From assembly GCA_934394545.1 (NCBI GenBank), contig CAKRRG010000022.1, positions 1-42,258 of the forward strand: a stretch of DNA of 42,258 nt, read 5' to 3'. The position numbers and the translations under genes are program-made. How positions within the stretch are numbered: position 1 is the stretch's first letter; each line of letters starts with the position of its first letter. Source of the DNA: an uncultured Blautia sp. (GTDB lineage: Bacteria > Bacillota > Clostridia > Lachnospirales > Lachnospiraceae). This document shows positions 26,325 through 34,950 of this stretch, piece after piece. The notes under the pieces are model-generated. The model saw nothing but the letters and a program-made list of their open reading frames with translations, was not told the DNA's origin and did no database searches.

Positions 26325-26353
26325 AGGGATACCTCTCTTTAAATAAATTTAAA

Positions 26354-26383
26354 AATGGACCGGACCCTCAAGTCCGGCCCATT
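26354..26383 (-). terminator. Intra-operon hairpin between binding protein and permeases
   Basis: A 12-bp stem with one mismatch (26354-26365 with 26372-26383) and a 6-base loop. On the minus strand the second arm runs into a T-rich stretch (ATTTTTAAATTT). This is a partial terminator position that would leave the binding-protein mRNA more abundant than the permease mRNA. Confidence 0.65.
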
Positions 26384-26417
26384 ATCTTCCTCGTAATGGG
26401 AATGCGAATGCTAAAGC

Positions 26418-27647
26418 TTAGCCAGCAATCTCGGCCTGGAGGTCATCCAGTAATTCCTGAACATCGCCGCCAAGAAGTGCGTTCTGCTCAACATTGATTA
26501 CGCCCTGTTTTACATCTGCCCATTCAGCCTTAGCTGTTGGATAGAATTTACAGCTGTCTAAGATATCGATCCAGCTTGCCATGTCTTCGTTCGCTGCTGC
26601 AAGAGCCTCGCCGCCGGTCTTGGTAGCCGGAAGGAAGCCTTCCATATCAACCCACTCAGTATAGCGAGCATCGTCATAGAAATAATCAAAGAATGTGGAG
26701 ATAGCAGCTTTCTCATCATCTGAGTAGTCGTTATCGAAGCACATGAAACGGTCCATAACACCAGCAGATACAGATTCACCGGTATTAGATGGGATAGAAG
26801 CAACACCATAGTTAACTTCGTTTCCACCTGTAGCAATATAGGTAGGTAAGCTGTTCGGTGCGATCAGCATAGCCACCTTGCCTGCGCCGAACATATCCTG
26901 CAGGTCGTAACGTGTATCGTTAGCAGGATCTGTATTGGTGTAACCATTATTTACAAGATCGATCGCGAACTGGATAGCTTCTACGTTCTGCTCGCTATTA
27001 AGAGCCCAGTTGCCGTCCTCATCAACGAATCCGCCACCATTATTCCAGGTGTAGTATGCGAATGCAGCCTGACCTTCATCAGTTGTCATGTCAATACCCC
27101 ATGGATAAATGCTGTCATCATAAGCTTTAAGAGCTTCGCATGCAGCACTCAGTTCTTCCCATGTAGTAGGAACCTCTACGCCTGCTGCATCAAGGATATC
27201 CTTGTTATAATACATAGCACGTGCAGATGCAAGATCCGGGATAGCCCATACAGTTCCGTCCACTTCAGACTGTGCAAGGAATGCATCATACATCTTGCTG
27301 TAAGTCTCCTCAGATACAACATCCTGAATAGGAAGGAGAAGATCATCTGCCTGATAGTCGGCAAATACGTCGATGTTCAGTACATCCGGTGCCTCGCCAT
27401 TCGCGATTCGTGTATTAACTACGGTATAGATGTCGTTCCAGGAAACAACCTCTACATTCAAGTTGATGTCCGGATTCGCTTCGTTAAACTCTGTTACGAA
27501 GTTAGCCCACCAGTCAGCGGTCTGCTGACCATACTGTGCTGCGATGACATCAATGTCAACCTTATCAGCGGCTGACGCAATGACTGGAGTCATGGAAAGA
27601 GTCATTGATAAAGCAACACCTGCAGTTAAAACCTGTTTCATTTTCAT
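26418..27647 (-). CDS. Extracellular sugar-binding protein of the ABC importer (no lipobox)
   Basis: 409 residues of the family 1 solute-binding fold (MalE/MsmE type): VDIDVIAAQYGQQTADWWAN, then FNEANPDINLNVEVVSWNDI, and later YYNKDILDAAGVEVPTTWEE. The N-terminus begins MKMKQVLTAGVALSMTLSMT and ends its signal with VIASA-AD, a signal peptidase I site. There is no cysteine near the N-terminus, so the lipoprotein anchor usual in Gram-positive binding proteins is missing. It is first in the operon behind a strong promoter. Pairing with the GH112 enzyme suggests a beta-galactosyl disaccharide ligand. The start ATG has GGGAGGTATC upstream. Confidence 0.92.
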   Translation of the reverse strand: MKMKQVLTAGVALSMTLSMTPVIASAADKVDIDVIAAQYGQQTADWWANFVTEFNEANPDINLNVEVVSWNDIYTVVNTRIANGEAPDVLNIDVFADYQADDLLLPIQDVVSEETYSKMYDAFLAQSEVDGTVWAIPDLASARAMYYNKDILDAAGVEVPTTWEELSAACEALKAYDDSIYPWGIDMTTDEGQAAFAYYTWNNGGGFVDEDGNWALNSEQNVEAIQFAIDLVNNGYTNTDPANDTRYDLQDMFGAGKVAMLIAPNSLPTYIATGGNEVNYGVASIPSNTGESVSAGVMDRFMCFDNDYSDDEKAAISTFFDYFYDDARYTEWVDMEGFLPATKTGGEALAAANEDMASWIDILDSCKFYPTAKAEWADVKQGVINVEQNALLGGDVQELLDDLQAEIAG

Positions 27648-27729
27648 ATTAAGATACCTCCCTTAGATACTTGTTGAGACATTCTATCTTTCTACCCTCA
27701 TCCTGTCTGGAATGTCTCTTGTAGTTAAT

Positions 27730-27758
27730 AGCATACAATAGAAGCAACAGAATGTCAA
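27730..27758 (-). promoter_or_regulatory. Promoter of the sugar importer operon
   Basis: On the minus strand, consensus TTGACA (plus 27753-27758) is 17 bases from TATGCT (plus 27730-27735). This leaves a leader of about 75 bases before the binding-protein ATG. Confidence 0.75.
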
Positions 27759-27770
27759 CAAAAATTGTTG
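27756..27770. promoter_or_regulatory. Palindrome over the importer -35 (candidate operator)
   Basis: CAACAAAAATTGTTG has 6-base arms around AAA and overlaps three bases of the minus-strand -35 element. That placement suits a repressor site. No regulator gene is adjacent. Confidence 0.4.
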
Positions 27771-27869
27771 AAAAAACAATAAAAATAGTCAAAAACAAAA
27801 AGAAACCCAACGAAATGCACAAAGAAAAAAACGAAAAACCACAAAACAAAAGAAAAAGTGATATGTTGT

Positions 27870-27897
27870 TTGACATTGCACAGGCTGATATTATACA
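27870..27897 (+). promoter_or_regulatory. Promoter of the 85-residue gene and GH112
   Basis: Consensus TTGACA (27870-27875) is 16 bases from TATACA (27892-27897). Transcription would start near 27904, about 78 bases before ATG 27982. Confidence 0.65.
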
Positions 27898-27981
27898 ATA
27901 ACACTTAAGAAAAAAAGAAGGGAGAATGCAGCAGAGGAAAACTGAGAAAGAATAACTTAAGAGCTCTGCTGTACATTGCAA

Positions 27982-28239
27982 ATGGAAGAATTATACGCTG
28001 CAATTGAGAAAAAAATCAAGGAGTCAGGATATCCGCGTCAGATTTCCGGTGCAGATGTATACGACGATATCTGTGACCAGATTGAGGGAAAAGAGAATGG
28101 AAGCTACATTTTGCTGTCCAAGTTTGAGGATGATGTGATCTTTGAATATCATATCACAGTGCTGGAGGATGATTTTAATCTTGGTGTGCTTACCATGCGT
28201 ACACCTGAAGGTGTGTTTGAAACAGATTTTGACAAATAA
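27982..28239 (+). CDS. Small acidic protein of unknown function
   Basis: 85 residues: MEELYAAIEKKIKESGYPRQ, then DVYDDICDQIEGKENGSYIL and FEYHITVLEDDFNLGVLTM, ending VFETDFDK. I do not recognise the family. It has no signal peptide or membrane segment, is strongly acidic, and alternates a helical N-terminus with likely beta strands. An in-frame TTG at 27976 is the alternative start; neither has a clear Shine-Dalgarno. It sits 96 bases before the GH112 gene in the same direction and shares its promoter, so a link to the sugar locus is possible but unproven. Coding is supported by codon use and by the following gene spacing. Confidence 0.65.
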   Translation: MEELYAAIEKKIKESGYPRQISGADVYDDICDQIEGKENGSYILLSKFEDDVIFEYHITVLEDDFNLGVLTMRTPEGVFETDFDK

Positions 28240-28335
28240 GTTAGCAAGATTTCTAAAAACCATAGCAATAACAGTGTTGAAAAGCGGCTGACAAAAACGT
28301 ATTCTTATAGAAAAAAGGTAAAGTGAGGCCGCAAA

Positions 28336-30498
28336 ATGGAACAGAACAAAGGAAGAGTTACCATTCCTACAAACCTGGATGTAGTAAAGGAAACACTGGA
28401 TATTATGAAGGAGTGGGGCGCAGATGCGATCCGTGATTGTGACGGAACTGAGTTTCCTAAGGAATTGAAGGATACAGGAGCGAAGATTTACGCTACGTAT
28501 TACACCACCAGAAAGGATAATGAGTGGGCGAAGGCGAATCCGGATGAAATCCAGCAGATGTATATTATGAGTTCCTTCCACACTGCAACATCAGATAAGC
28601 TTGAAATCCATCTTATGGATCATCTGTACCCGGATATGCTGAAGGTAAATAATCGTGATGACATTACCAGATGGTGGGAGGTAATTGACCGTACCACAGG
28701 CGAGGTGGTTCCGGTCAGCCAGTGGTCATATGAGGAGAAAAGCGGAAATGTGGTGATCGCAGATGCGAAGCTTTTCCATGAGTATACAGTCAGCTTTTTG
28801 GCTTATATCATGTGGGATCCGGTTCATATGTATAATGCTGTGGTAAATGAATGGAAGGATGTGGAGCCTCAGATTACCTTTGATGTGCGTCAGCCGAAGA
28901 CAAGAGCACATTCCCTGGAGCGTCTCCGCAGATTCCTCGACACGCATCCGTATGTGAATGTAGTGCGTTTTACCACATTTTTCCATCAGTTCACCCTGAT
29001 TTTTGATGAGCTGGCAAGAGAGAAATACGTAGACTGGTTCGGTTATTCCGCTTCTGTAAGTCCTTATGTGTTGGAACAGTTTGAAAAAGAAGCAGGTTAT
29101 CCATTCCGTCCGGAATACATCATCGATCAGGGCTATATGAACAACACTTATCGTATTCCATCAAAGGAGTTTAAGGATTTCCAGGCATTCCAGCGCCGGG
29201 AGGTTGCCAAGCTTGCGAAAGAGATGGTAGATATTGTCCATGAATATGGCAAAGAAGCTATGATGTTCATGGGAGACCACTGGATCGGTATGGAACCATT
29301 TATGGATGAGTTCGCCTCTATCGGCCTGGATGCAGTTGTTGGAAGTGTTGGAAACGGTGCGACATTACGTCTTTTTAGTGATATCAAAAATGTGAAATAT
29401 ACAGAGGGACGTTTCCTTCCTTACTTTTTCCCGGATACCTTCCACGAAGGCGGGGATCCTGTGAAAGAAGCAAAGATAAACTGGGTGACTGCAAGACGTG
29501 CCATTCTGAGAAGCCCGATCCAGAGAATCGGTTATGGCGGATATCTGAAGCTGGCACTTCAGTTCCCGGATTTTGTACAGTATATCAAAGAGGTCTGTCA
29601 GGAATTCCGTACTCTTTACGATAATATCCAGGGGGTTACTCCATATTGTGTGAAGCGTGTTGCCGTATTAAACTGCTGGGGACGTATGCGCTCCTGGGGA
29701 AACCATATGGTACACCATGCGATTTACTATAAACAGAATTATTCCTATTTTGGAATCATTGAGGCGTTAAGCGGTGCACCATTTGATGTTTCTTTTATCA
29801 GCTTTGATGACATTCTGGCAGATAAGGATCTGCTGAAGAACTTTGATGTTGTGATCAATGTTGGGGATGCTGATACTGCACAGAGCGGTGGTGAATATTG
29901 GGTAAATGAGACGATCATTACGGCTGTGAAAGAGTTTGTTTATAATGGCGGTGGATTTATTGGTGTTGGTCAGCCAGCAGCTCATCAGTGGCAGGGAAAA
30001 TTCTTCCAGCTGGATGATGTACTTGGTGTGGAAGAGGAGCATGGTTTTAACTTAAATACAGATAAATATAACTGGGAAGAGCACAGAGATCATTTTATTC
30101 TGGCTGATACTGAGGGACAGGTGGACTTTGGTGAGGGCAGAAAGAATATCTTTGCACTGCCTGAAACCACCATTCTGGTTCAGAATGACCAGGAAGTACA
30201 GATGGCGGTGAAGACCTTTGGAAAGGGACGCGGCGTATATATCAGCGGACTTCCATATAGCTTTAAGAATAGCCGTGTACTTTACCGCGCAGTTCTTTGG
30301 TCAGCATCAGCAGAGGAAGAGCTGAACCGCTGGTATTCCACAAACTATAACGTGGAGGTTCACGCTTATGTGAAGAATGGGAAATACTGTGTAGTAAACA
30401 ATACGTATGAGCCGCAGGATACTGTAGTATATAAGGGGGACGGAAGCAGTTTCGAACTTCATATGGATGCAAATGAAATTAAATGGTATCAGATCTAA
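28336..30498 (+). CDS. GH112 beta-galactosyl-N-acetylhexosamine (or galactosyl-rhamnose) phosphorylase
   Basis: 720 residues, full length for GH112. The N-terminal catalytic barrel has GRVTIPTNLDVVKETLDIM, EWGADAIRDCDGTEFPKEL and FMGDHWIGMEPF. Asp314 in the last motif aligns in position with the proposed acid catalyst (Asp313) of the Bifidobacterium enzyme. A central GATase-like domain (about 440-640) and a C-terminal beta domain follow. There is no signal peptide, so it acts in the cytosol. The family cleaves lacto-N-biose, galacto-N-biose or beta-galactosyl-rhamnose with phosphate to galactose 1-phosphate. Which substrate cannot be decided by eye. It is divergent from the ABC importer that would supply the disaccharide. 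Confidence 0.9.
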   Translation: MEQNKGRVTIPTNLDVVKETLDIMKEWGADAIRDCDGTEFPKELKDTGAKIYATYYTTRKDNEWAKANPDEIQQMYIMSSFHTATSDKLEIHLMDHLYPDMLKVNNRDDITRWWEVIDRTTGEVVPVSQWSYEEKSGNVVIADAKLFHEYTVSFLAYIMWDPVHMYNAVVNEWKDVEPQITFDVRQPKTRAHSLERLRRFLDTHPYVNVVRFTTFFHQFTLIFDELAREKYVDWFGYSASVSPYVLEQFEKEAGYPFRPEYIIDQGYMNNTYRIPSKEFKDFQAFQRREVAKLAKEMVDIVHEYGKEAMMFMGDHWIGMEPFMDEFASIGLDAVVGSVGNGATLRLFSDIKNVKYTEGRFLPYFFPDTFHEGGDPVKEAKINWVTARRAILRSPIQRIGYGGYLKLALQFPDFVQYIKEVCQEFRTLYDNIQGVTPYCVKRVAVLNCWGRMRSWGNHMVHHAIYYKQNYSYFGIIEALSGAPFDVSFISFDDILADKDLLKNFDVVINVGDADTAQSGGEYWVNETIITAVKEFVYNGGGFIGVGQPAAHQWQGKFFQLDDVLGVEEEHGFNLNTDKYNWEEHRDHFILADTEGQVDFGEGRKNIFALPETTILVQNDQEVQMAVKTFGKGRGVYISGLPYSFKNSRVLYRAVLWSASAEEELNRWYSTNYNVEVHAYVKNGKYCVVNNTYEPQDTVVYKGDGSSFELHMDANEIKWYQI

Positions 30499-30516
30499 AG
30501 ACTGCTGCCGCTGAAT

Positions 30517-30540
30517 AAAAAGCCCTTCGGGGCTTTTTTT
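30517..30540 (+). terminator. Terminator after GH112
   Basis: AAAAAGCCC pairs with GGGCTTTTT around a TTCG tetraloop and is followed by more T. Textbook intrinsic terminator, 18 bases after the stop. Confidence 0.92.
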
Positions 30541-30655
30541 CGTTATTTCTTAATTCCTTACGGTTACTGTCAGAAGTGCTAGTGCAAAAAAAGAACGATT
30601 ATGTATAATAAAAATAAGAAGGATAGTATGTCTGTGAAGAAAGGAGAAATTGCTT

Positions 30656-31990
30656 ATGAAAAACAGTCAAAGGTGTTTAAAAAAGGTTGGAGTGTTACTT
30701 ACTACATTTTTACTTGTAGTAATGTGTCTGGCGGTGGATACTACAGCTGTAAGTGCGGCGAAGGTGAAACTGAACAAAACAAAGCTCACGTTAACCCAGG
30801 GTAAGAAATACCGGTTAAAGGTAAAAGGCACAAAGAAGAAGGTGAAATGGTCTTCAACAAAGAAATCAGTGGCAACTGTCAATAAGAAGGGTGTTGTCAC
30901 TGCGAAGAAAAAAGGAACTGCATATATTAAAGCTAAGGTTGGCAAAAAAACATACAAGTGCAAGGTTACGGTTAAGAGTAAGAAAGCACCGGCAAAGCCG
31001 GCACCTACAACACCTGCTCCGGGAAATCCATCGGCAGGACCTACCGTAGCACCTCCGGCTCCTACAACCCCACCGGCTGCACCGGTTCCTACAACTCCAC
31101 CGGCAACGCCTACGGTGACTCCGACGAAAACTCCGGTACTTAGTACAACATCTTTAAGTATGCATAAGGGTGATTATTATCAGCTTAGTGTACAGGATCC
31201 AAAGTATGATCCGGTATGGAGCAGCTCGAACAAGAATGTGGCAGAGGTAGACAGTAAGGGAAAGGTACATGCAATTAATGTGGGAACGGCAGAAATTAAG
31301 GTAGATGCAGGAAAGATTCTGGTATGTACGGTTACCGTTACCATGGATGTGAAGCCTCAGACAGAACCGGCACTTTCGAAAGCTGTTATACAGGGGCAGC
31401 GGTCAGTTAAGAATGCAGCGGGCGAAACAGTAGTGGTTAAGATTCCTCTGAATACTTATACCTATACCTTCAGTACAATTCCGACAAATGTGGAAGAATT
31501 GAAGCAGTATAATATCAGCGGTGATGATGGAAGATATAAGGTGCTTGCCCTTTATATCATGTCACTTCGCACCTGGAAACCGGAAAATCAGACAGACTGC
31601 GAAGAAATGATCGGATATTTGTGCAACAAGCAGTTATCTGTTTATGAGAAGCAGACCTTAGCTGGTCAGATGAAGAAGGGGAACCAGTATCTCTATCTTG
31701 GGAATGCATTTTTAAATGGCGCAACTCCGGCGAATGACTACACACCGGCACAGCCTTATTCCATTACATTAACCCAGGATTCTGTAGTGGATGAAGATCA
31801 GGTATACATTCCGGCAAATCCTTCTATCCCATCTCCGGATCAGTACAGAGCCTTTATCTATTGTAAGGCTTCTGACAGTGGTAAATGGATCGATGTTTAT
31901 AAATCATCTAAGGATGGAAACTGGTATATGTATAAATGGATGGACCTGATCACTTCCATAAAAGCTCCGGCTTCAAGCAATCCATTCTAA
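30656..31990 (+). CDS. Secreted Ig-like (Big_2) repeat protein
   Basis: 444 residues. A signal peptide (hydrophobic core VGVLLTTFLLVVMCLAV, cleavage near VSA-AK) precedes a very Lys-rich bacterial Ig-like domain (about 35-108) with the typical KVKWSSTKKSVATVNKKGVV and TAKKKGTAYIKAKVGKKTY. A Pro/Thr/Ala linker follows (about 110-160), then a second Ig-like domain (about 161-232; PVWSSSNKNVAEVDSKGKV), then about 210 residues I do not recognise. The linker is wall-spanning in style but no LPxTG or choline-binding anchor follows. The likely place is the cell surface or outside the cell. The start ATG at 30656 has AAGGAGA; an in-frame TTG at 30650 is too close to it. Confidence 0.82.
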   Translation: MKNSQRCLKKVGVLLTTFLLVVMCLAVDTTAVSAAKVKLNKTKLTLTQGKKYRLKVKGTKKKVKWSSTKKSVATVNKKGVVTAKKKGTAYIKAKVGKKTYKCKVTVKSKKAPAKPAPTTPAPGNPSAGPTVAPPAPTTPPAAPVPTTPPATPTVTPTKTPVLSTTSLSMHKGDYYQLSVQDPKYDPVWSSSNKNVAEVDSKGKVHAINVGTAEIKVDAGKILVCTVTVTMDVKPQTEPALSKAVIQGQRSVKNAAGETVVVKIPLNTYTYTFSTIPTNVEELKQYNISGDDGRYKVLALYIMSLRTWKPENQTDCEEMIGYLCNKQLSVYEKQTLAGQMKKGNQYLYLGNAFLNGATPANDYTPAQPYSITLTQDSVVDEDQVYIPANPSIPSPDQYRAFIYCKASDSGKWIDVYKSSKDGNWYMYKWMDLITSIKAPASSNPF

Positions 31991-32024
31991 TGAAACCTGT
32001 CTTCCGGTAATTTATTCTAATTGA

Positions 32025-32070
32025 GAAAGGGCAGATATCAAAGACCTCGGTTTTTGATGTCTGTCCTTTC
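32025..32070 (+). terminator. Long stem after the Ig-like gene
   Basis: An 18-bp stem with two G:U pairs (32025-32042 with 32053-32070) and a 10-base loop lies 34 bases after the stop. The following U-run is weak (CTGTATTTTG). Confidence 0.65.
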
Positions 32071-32090
32071 CTGTATTTTGCGAAAACAGG

Positions 32091-32119
32091 TTGATAAAGA
32101 GAGCTATGGACATTATAAT
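32091..32119 (+). promoter_or_regulatory. Promoter of the Xaa-Pro aminopeptidase gene
   Basis: TTGATA (32091-32096) and consensus TATAAT (32114-32119) are separated by 17 bases. The start would be about 32 bases upstream of the ATG. Confidence 0.75.
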
Positions 32120-32157
32120 AGGATAGAGTAAAATTTACTGGAAGGAGTCAGATTTTT

Positions 32158-33945
32158 ATGACAGTTAGAGAAAGAATTACCGCACTTCGGGAGAAAATGA
32201 AAGAGAGGAAAATAGATGCTTATCTTGTTCCCACAGATGATTTCCATGCATCTGAATATGTAGGGGAATATTTTAAGTGCAGGAAATATATTACAGGTTT
32301 TACAGGTTCTGCAGGAAGAGCAGTCATTATGCAGGATATGGCAGGATTATGGACAGATGGACGCTACTTTATCCAGGCAGCAGCACAGCTGGAGGGAACC
32401 GGAGTAGAGCTTTTTAAGATGGGAGAACCAGATGTTCCGACTGTGCATAAGTTCCTTGAGGAGAAGCTGGGAGAAGGAATGTGCCTGGGCTTTGACGGAA
32501 GAACCATTAGTGCCAAAGAAGCAGACGAGCTTTCCGAAATCCTTAAGAAAAAGGGCGCTTCCATGGAATCTGCTTATGATCTGGTAGGAGAAATATGGGA
32601 AGATCGTCCGGCCCTTTCCTGCGAACCGGTTATGGAGCTGGATGAGAAATGGACAGGAGAATCCCGTGCGGATAAATGTGCAAGGATCCGTAAGGCAATG
32701 GAAGAAAAAGGGGCAGATGGATTTGTTCTTACTTCTCTGGATGATATTGCCTGGCTTTTGAATATACGTGGAAATGATGTACATTGTTGTCCGGTTGTTC
32801 TTTCTTATCTGGTAATGACAAGAACAGAGATAATGCTGTTTGCCAACGAGAAGGCTTTTTCTGCTGAGATTAAGGAGAATTTATTAAAGGATGGCGTGAC
32901 GATCCTTCCATATGATAATATCTATGAATATGTGAAAACATTTACGAAAGATGAGAAAGTCCTTCTTTGCAAAAAGAAGGCGAATTGCCGTCTGGTAAAT
33001 AATATTCCGGAAGAGGTAACAATCCTGGACGAGGAGAATCTGACTTTTCAGCCCAAGGCAGTAAAGAATCCCACAGAAGTAGAAAATGAGCGGATTGCGC
33101 ATATCAAGGATGGTGTTGCGATTACCAAATTCATTTACTGGTTAAAGAAAAATGTAGGAAAGATTCCGATGACAGAGTTAAGCGCAGGGGAGAAGCTTTA
33201 CAGCTTCCGTTCCCAGCAGGAGAATTTCATTGGGAACAGCTTTGATCCGATTATTTCCTATGGAGTCCATGCTGCTATTAATCATTATTCTGCAACGCCG
33301 GAGACGGATATTTCCATTGAACCAGGAAATTTCCTTCTGGCAGACACTGGCGGACATTATTATGAGGGTACTACAGATACCACGCGTACAATTGTTATGG
33401 GTTCTGTAAATGAAGAACAGAAGAAATATTTTACCGCAGTTTTACGTGGTATGCTGAACCTGGGAAATGCCAAATTCCGTTATGGCTGCACAGGCGTAAA
33501 TCTGGATTATCTGGCTCGTGGTCCGTTATGGGAGCTGGGACAGGATTTTAATCATGGAACCGGTCATGGCGTGGGTTATTTGCTGAACGTTCACGAAGGA
33601 CCAAACAGCTTCCGTTGGAGAATCATCCCAGGTGATAATGCAGTACTGGAAGAAGGAATGATCACATCTGACGAGCCGGGATATTATGTGGAGAATGAAT
33701 ATGGAATCCGCCATGAGAATTTACTGGTATGCAAAAAGGCAGAAAAGACATCCTTCGGACAGTTTATGTGCTTTGAGCATCTGACCATGGTACCTTTTGA
33801 TCTTGATGCTGTAGTTCCGGAGCAGATGACGGTACAGGAGAGAGCACTTCTTAATAATTATCATGCACAGGTGTATGAGAAGATTTCACCATATCTGGAG
33901 AAAGAAGAAAAAGAGTGGCTGAAAGAAGCAACTCGTGAAATCTGA
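32158..33945 (+). CDS. Xaa-Pro aminopeptidase, M24B family
   Basis: 595 residues of the long aminopeptidase P type. Two creatinase-like N-terminal domains (about 1-130 and 165-310; RKIDAYLVPTDDFHASEYVG) precede the pita-bread catalytic domain. Its five metal ligands can be placed at Asp396 (ADTGGHYYEG), Asp407 (TTDTTRT), His470 (HGTGHGVGYLLNVHEGP), Glu506 (SDEPGYY) and Glu520 (GIRHENL). It removes N-terminal residues next to proline in the cytosol. The C-terminal region (LLNNYHAQVYEKISPYLEKE) is the usual M24-associated tail. The GGAAGGAG ribosome-binding site and its own promoter support the start. Confidence 0.95.
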   Translation: MTVRERITALREKMKERKIDAYLVPTDDFHASEYVGEYFKCRKYITGFTGSAGRAVIMQDMAGLWTDGRYFIQAAAQLEGTGVELFKMGEPDVPTVHKFLEEKLGEGMCLGFDGRTISAKEADELSEILKKKGASMESAYDLVGEIWEDRPALSCEPVMELDEKWTGESRADKCARIRKAMEEKGADGFVLTSLDDIAWLLNIRGNDVHCCPVVLSYLVMTRTEIMLFANEKAFSAEIKENLLKDGVTILPYDNIYEYVKTFTKDEKVLLCKKKANCRLVNNIPEEVTILDEENLTFQPKAVKNPTEVENERIAHIKDGVAITKFIYWLKKNVGKIPMTELSAGEKLYSFRSQQENFIGNSFDPIISYGVHAAINHYSATPETDISIEPGNFLLADTGGHYYEGTTDTTRTIVMGSVNEEQKKYFTAVLRGMLNLGNAKFRYGCTGVNLDYLARGPLWELGQDFNHGTGHGVGYLLNVHEGPNSFRWRIIPGDNAVLEEGMITSDEPGYYVENEYGIRHENLLVCKKAEKTSFGQFMCFEHLTMVPFDLDAVVPEQMTVQERALLNNYHAQVYEKISPYLEKEEKEWLKEATREI

Positions 33946-34021
33946 TGATCTGTTTTTGTTCTGATGTTAAGGGTGTAACTCGAGGAAAGAAATCATAAAA
34001 TAGGAGAGCGAAACCGGCAAT

Positions 34022-34885
34022 ATGGAAAACATGAAAAAACAGTTAAACTATGCAGATATTATCAAAGAGGCACTTATTTTAACAGGGGTAATGGCAATTA
34101 TAGCAGCTGCCGTGTATTTTTTTCTGGTACCAAGCCACACTTCAATAAGCAGTATGTCTGGCCTTGGTATTGTGCTTACCAACTTTATTCCGCTTCCTTT
34201 GTCTGCGATCACTATGATTCTGAATGTAGTGCTTTTGATCATAGGTTTCTTTACCTGTGGAAAGGAATTTGGGGTGAAGACTGTTTATACAAGCTTAATG
34301 CTGCCCTTATTTCTTGGACTTTTTGAAAAAATATTCCCGGATTTTGGTTCTATGACAAACAGTCAGGAACTGGATGTTCTGTGTTATATTCTTGTAGTAA
34401 GTATAGGATCCAGTATTCTTTTTAACAGAAATGCTTCTTCCGGTGGACTGGATATTGTGGCCAAGGTTATGAATAAGTATCTTCATATGGAGCTTGGAAA
34501 AGCAATGTCTTTATCAGGAATGTGCGTGGCACTATCAGCTGCATTGGTATATGACAAAAAGACCGTAGTACTTAGTGTTTTGGGAACTTATTTTAACGGA
34601 ATCGTTTTGGATCATTTTATCTTTGACCATAATATTAAGAGGCGAGTGTGCATCATTACCCAGAAAGAGGAGGCATTACGCCGGTTTATTGTGGAAGATC
34701 TGCATAGCGGTGCCACGATCTATGAGTCTATAGGTGCTTATAATATGCAGAAACGTAATGAGATCATTACCATTGTCAATAAATCAGAATACCAGAAGCT
34801 GATGAATTTTATTAATCAAGAGGATCCGAAGGCATTTGTGACGGTGTACACAGTTTCGGATTTACGCTATCAGCCGAAGTACTGA
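34022..34885 (+). CDS. YitT family membrane protein (DUF161 + DUF2179)
   Basis: 287 residues. The N-terminal half has five or six membrane helices including LILTGVMAIIAAAVYFFLVP and a GGLDIVAKVMNKYLH segment typical of YitT (DUF161). The C-terminal soluble domain (about 205-287; RVCIITQKEEALRRFIVEDL, GATIYESIGAYNMQKRNEII) is DUF2179. The family's transport or signalling function is unknown. ATG at 34022 has AGGAGA but with a long spacing (about 14 bases); the second Met at codon 4 is farther still. Confidence 0.88.
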   Translation: MENMKKQLNYADIIKEALILTGVMAIIAAAVYFFLVPSHTSISSMSGLGIVLTNFIPLPLSAITMILNVVLLIIGFFTCGKEFGVKTVYTSLMLPLFLGLFEKIFPDFGSMTNSQELDVLCYILVVSIGSSILFNRNASSGGLDIVAKVMNKYLHMELGKAMSLSGMCVALSAALVYDKKTVVLSVLGTYFNGIVLDHFIFDHNIKRRVCIITQKEEALRRFIVEDLHSGATIYESIGAYNMQKRNEIITIVNKSEYQKLMNFINQEDPKAFVTVYTVSDLRYQPKY

Positions 34886-34900
34886 TAATAATTCCCCATA

Positions 34901-34941
34901 AAAAATCCCCCTGGAATCATTGAGGTTCCAGGAGGATTTTT
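34901..34941. terminator. Bidirectional terminator between yitT-like and folBK
   Basis: A 16-bp stem with one mismatch (34901-34916 with 34926-34941), AAAAATCC at the base pairing with GGATTTTT. It gives a U-tract on both strands between the two convergent genes. Confidence 0.9.
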
Positions 34942-34950
34942 TATGGATTT

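Larger units (their letters stand above)
27648..27981. other. Divergent control region of the sugar locus
   Basis: About 334 bases without a credible gene. It holds a minus-strand promoter for the importer, a plus-strand promoter for the small gene and GH112, and an A/T-rich palindrome at 27756-27770 overlapping the minus -35. Confidence 0.6.
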
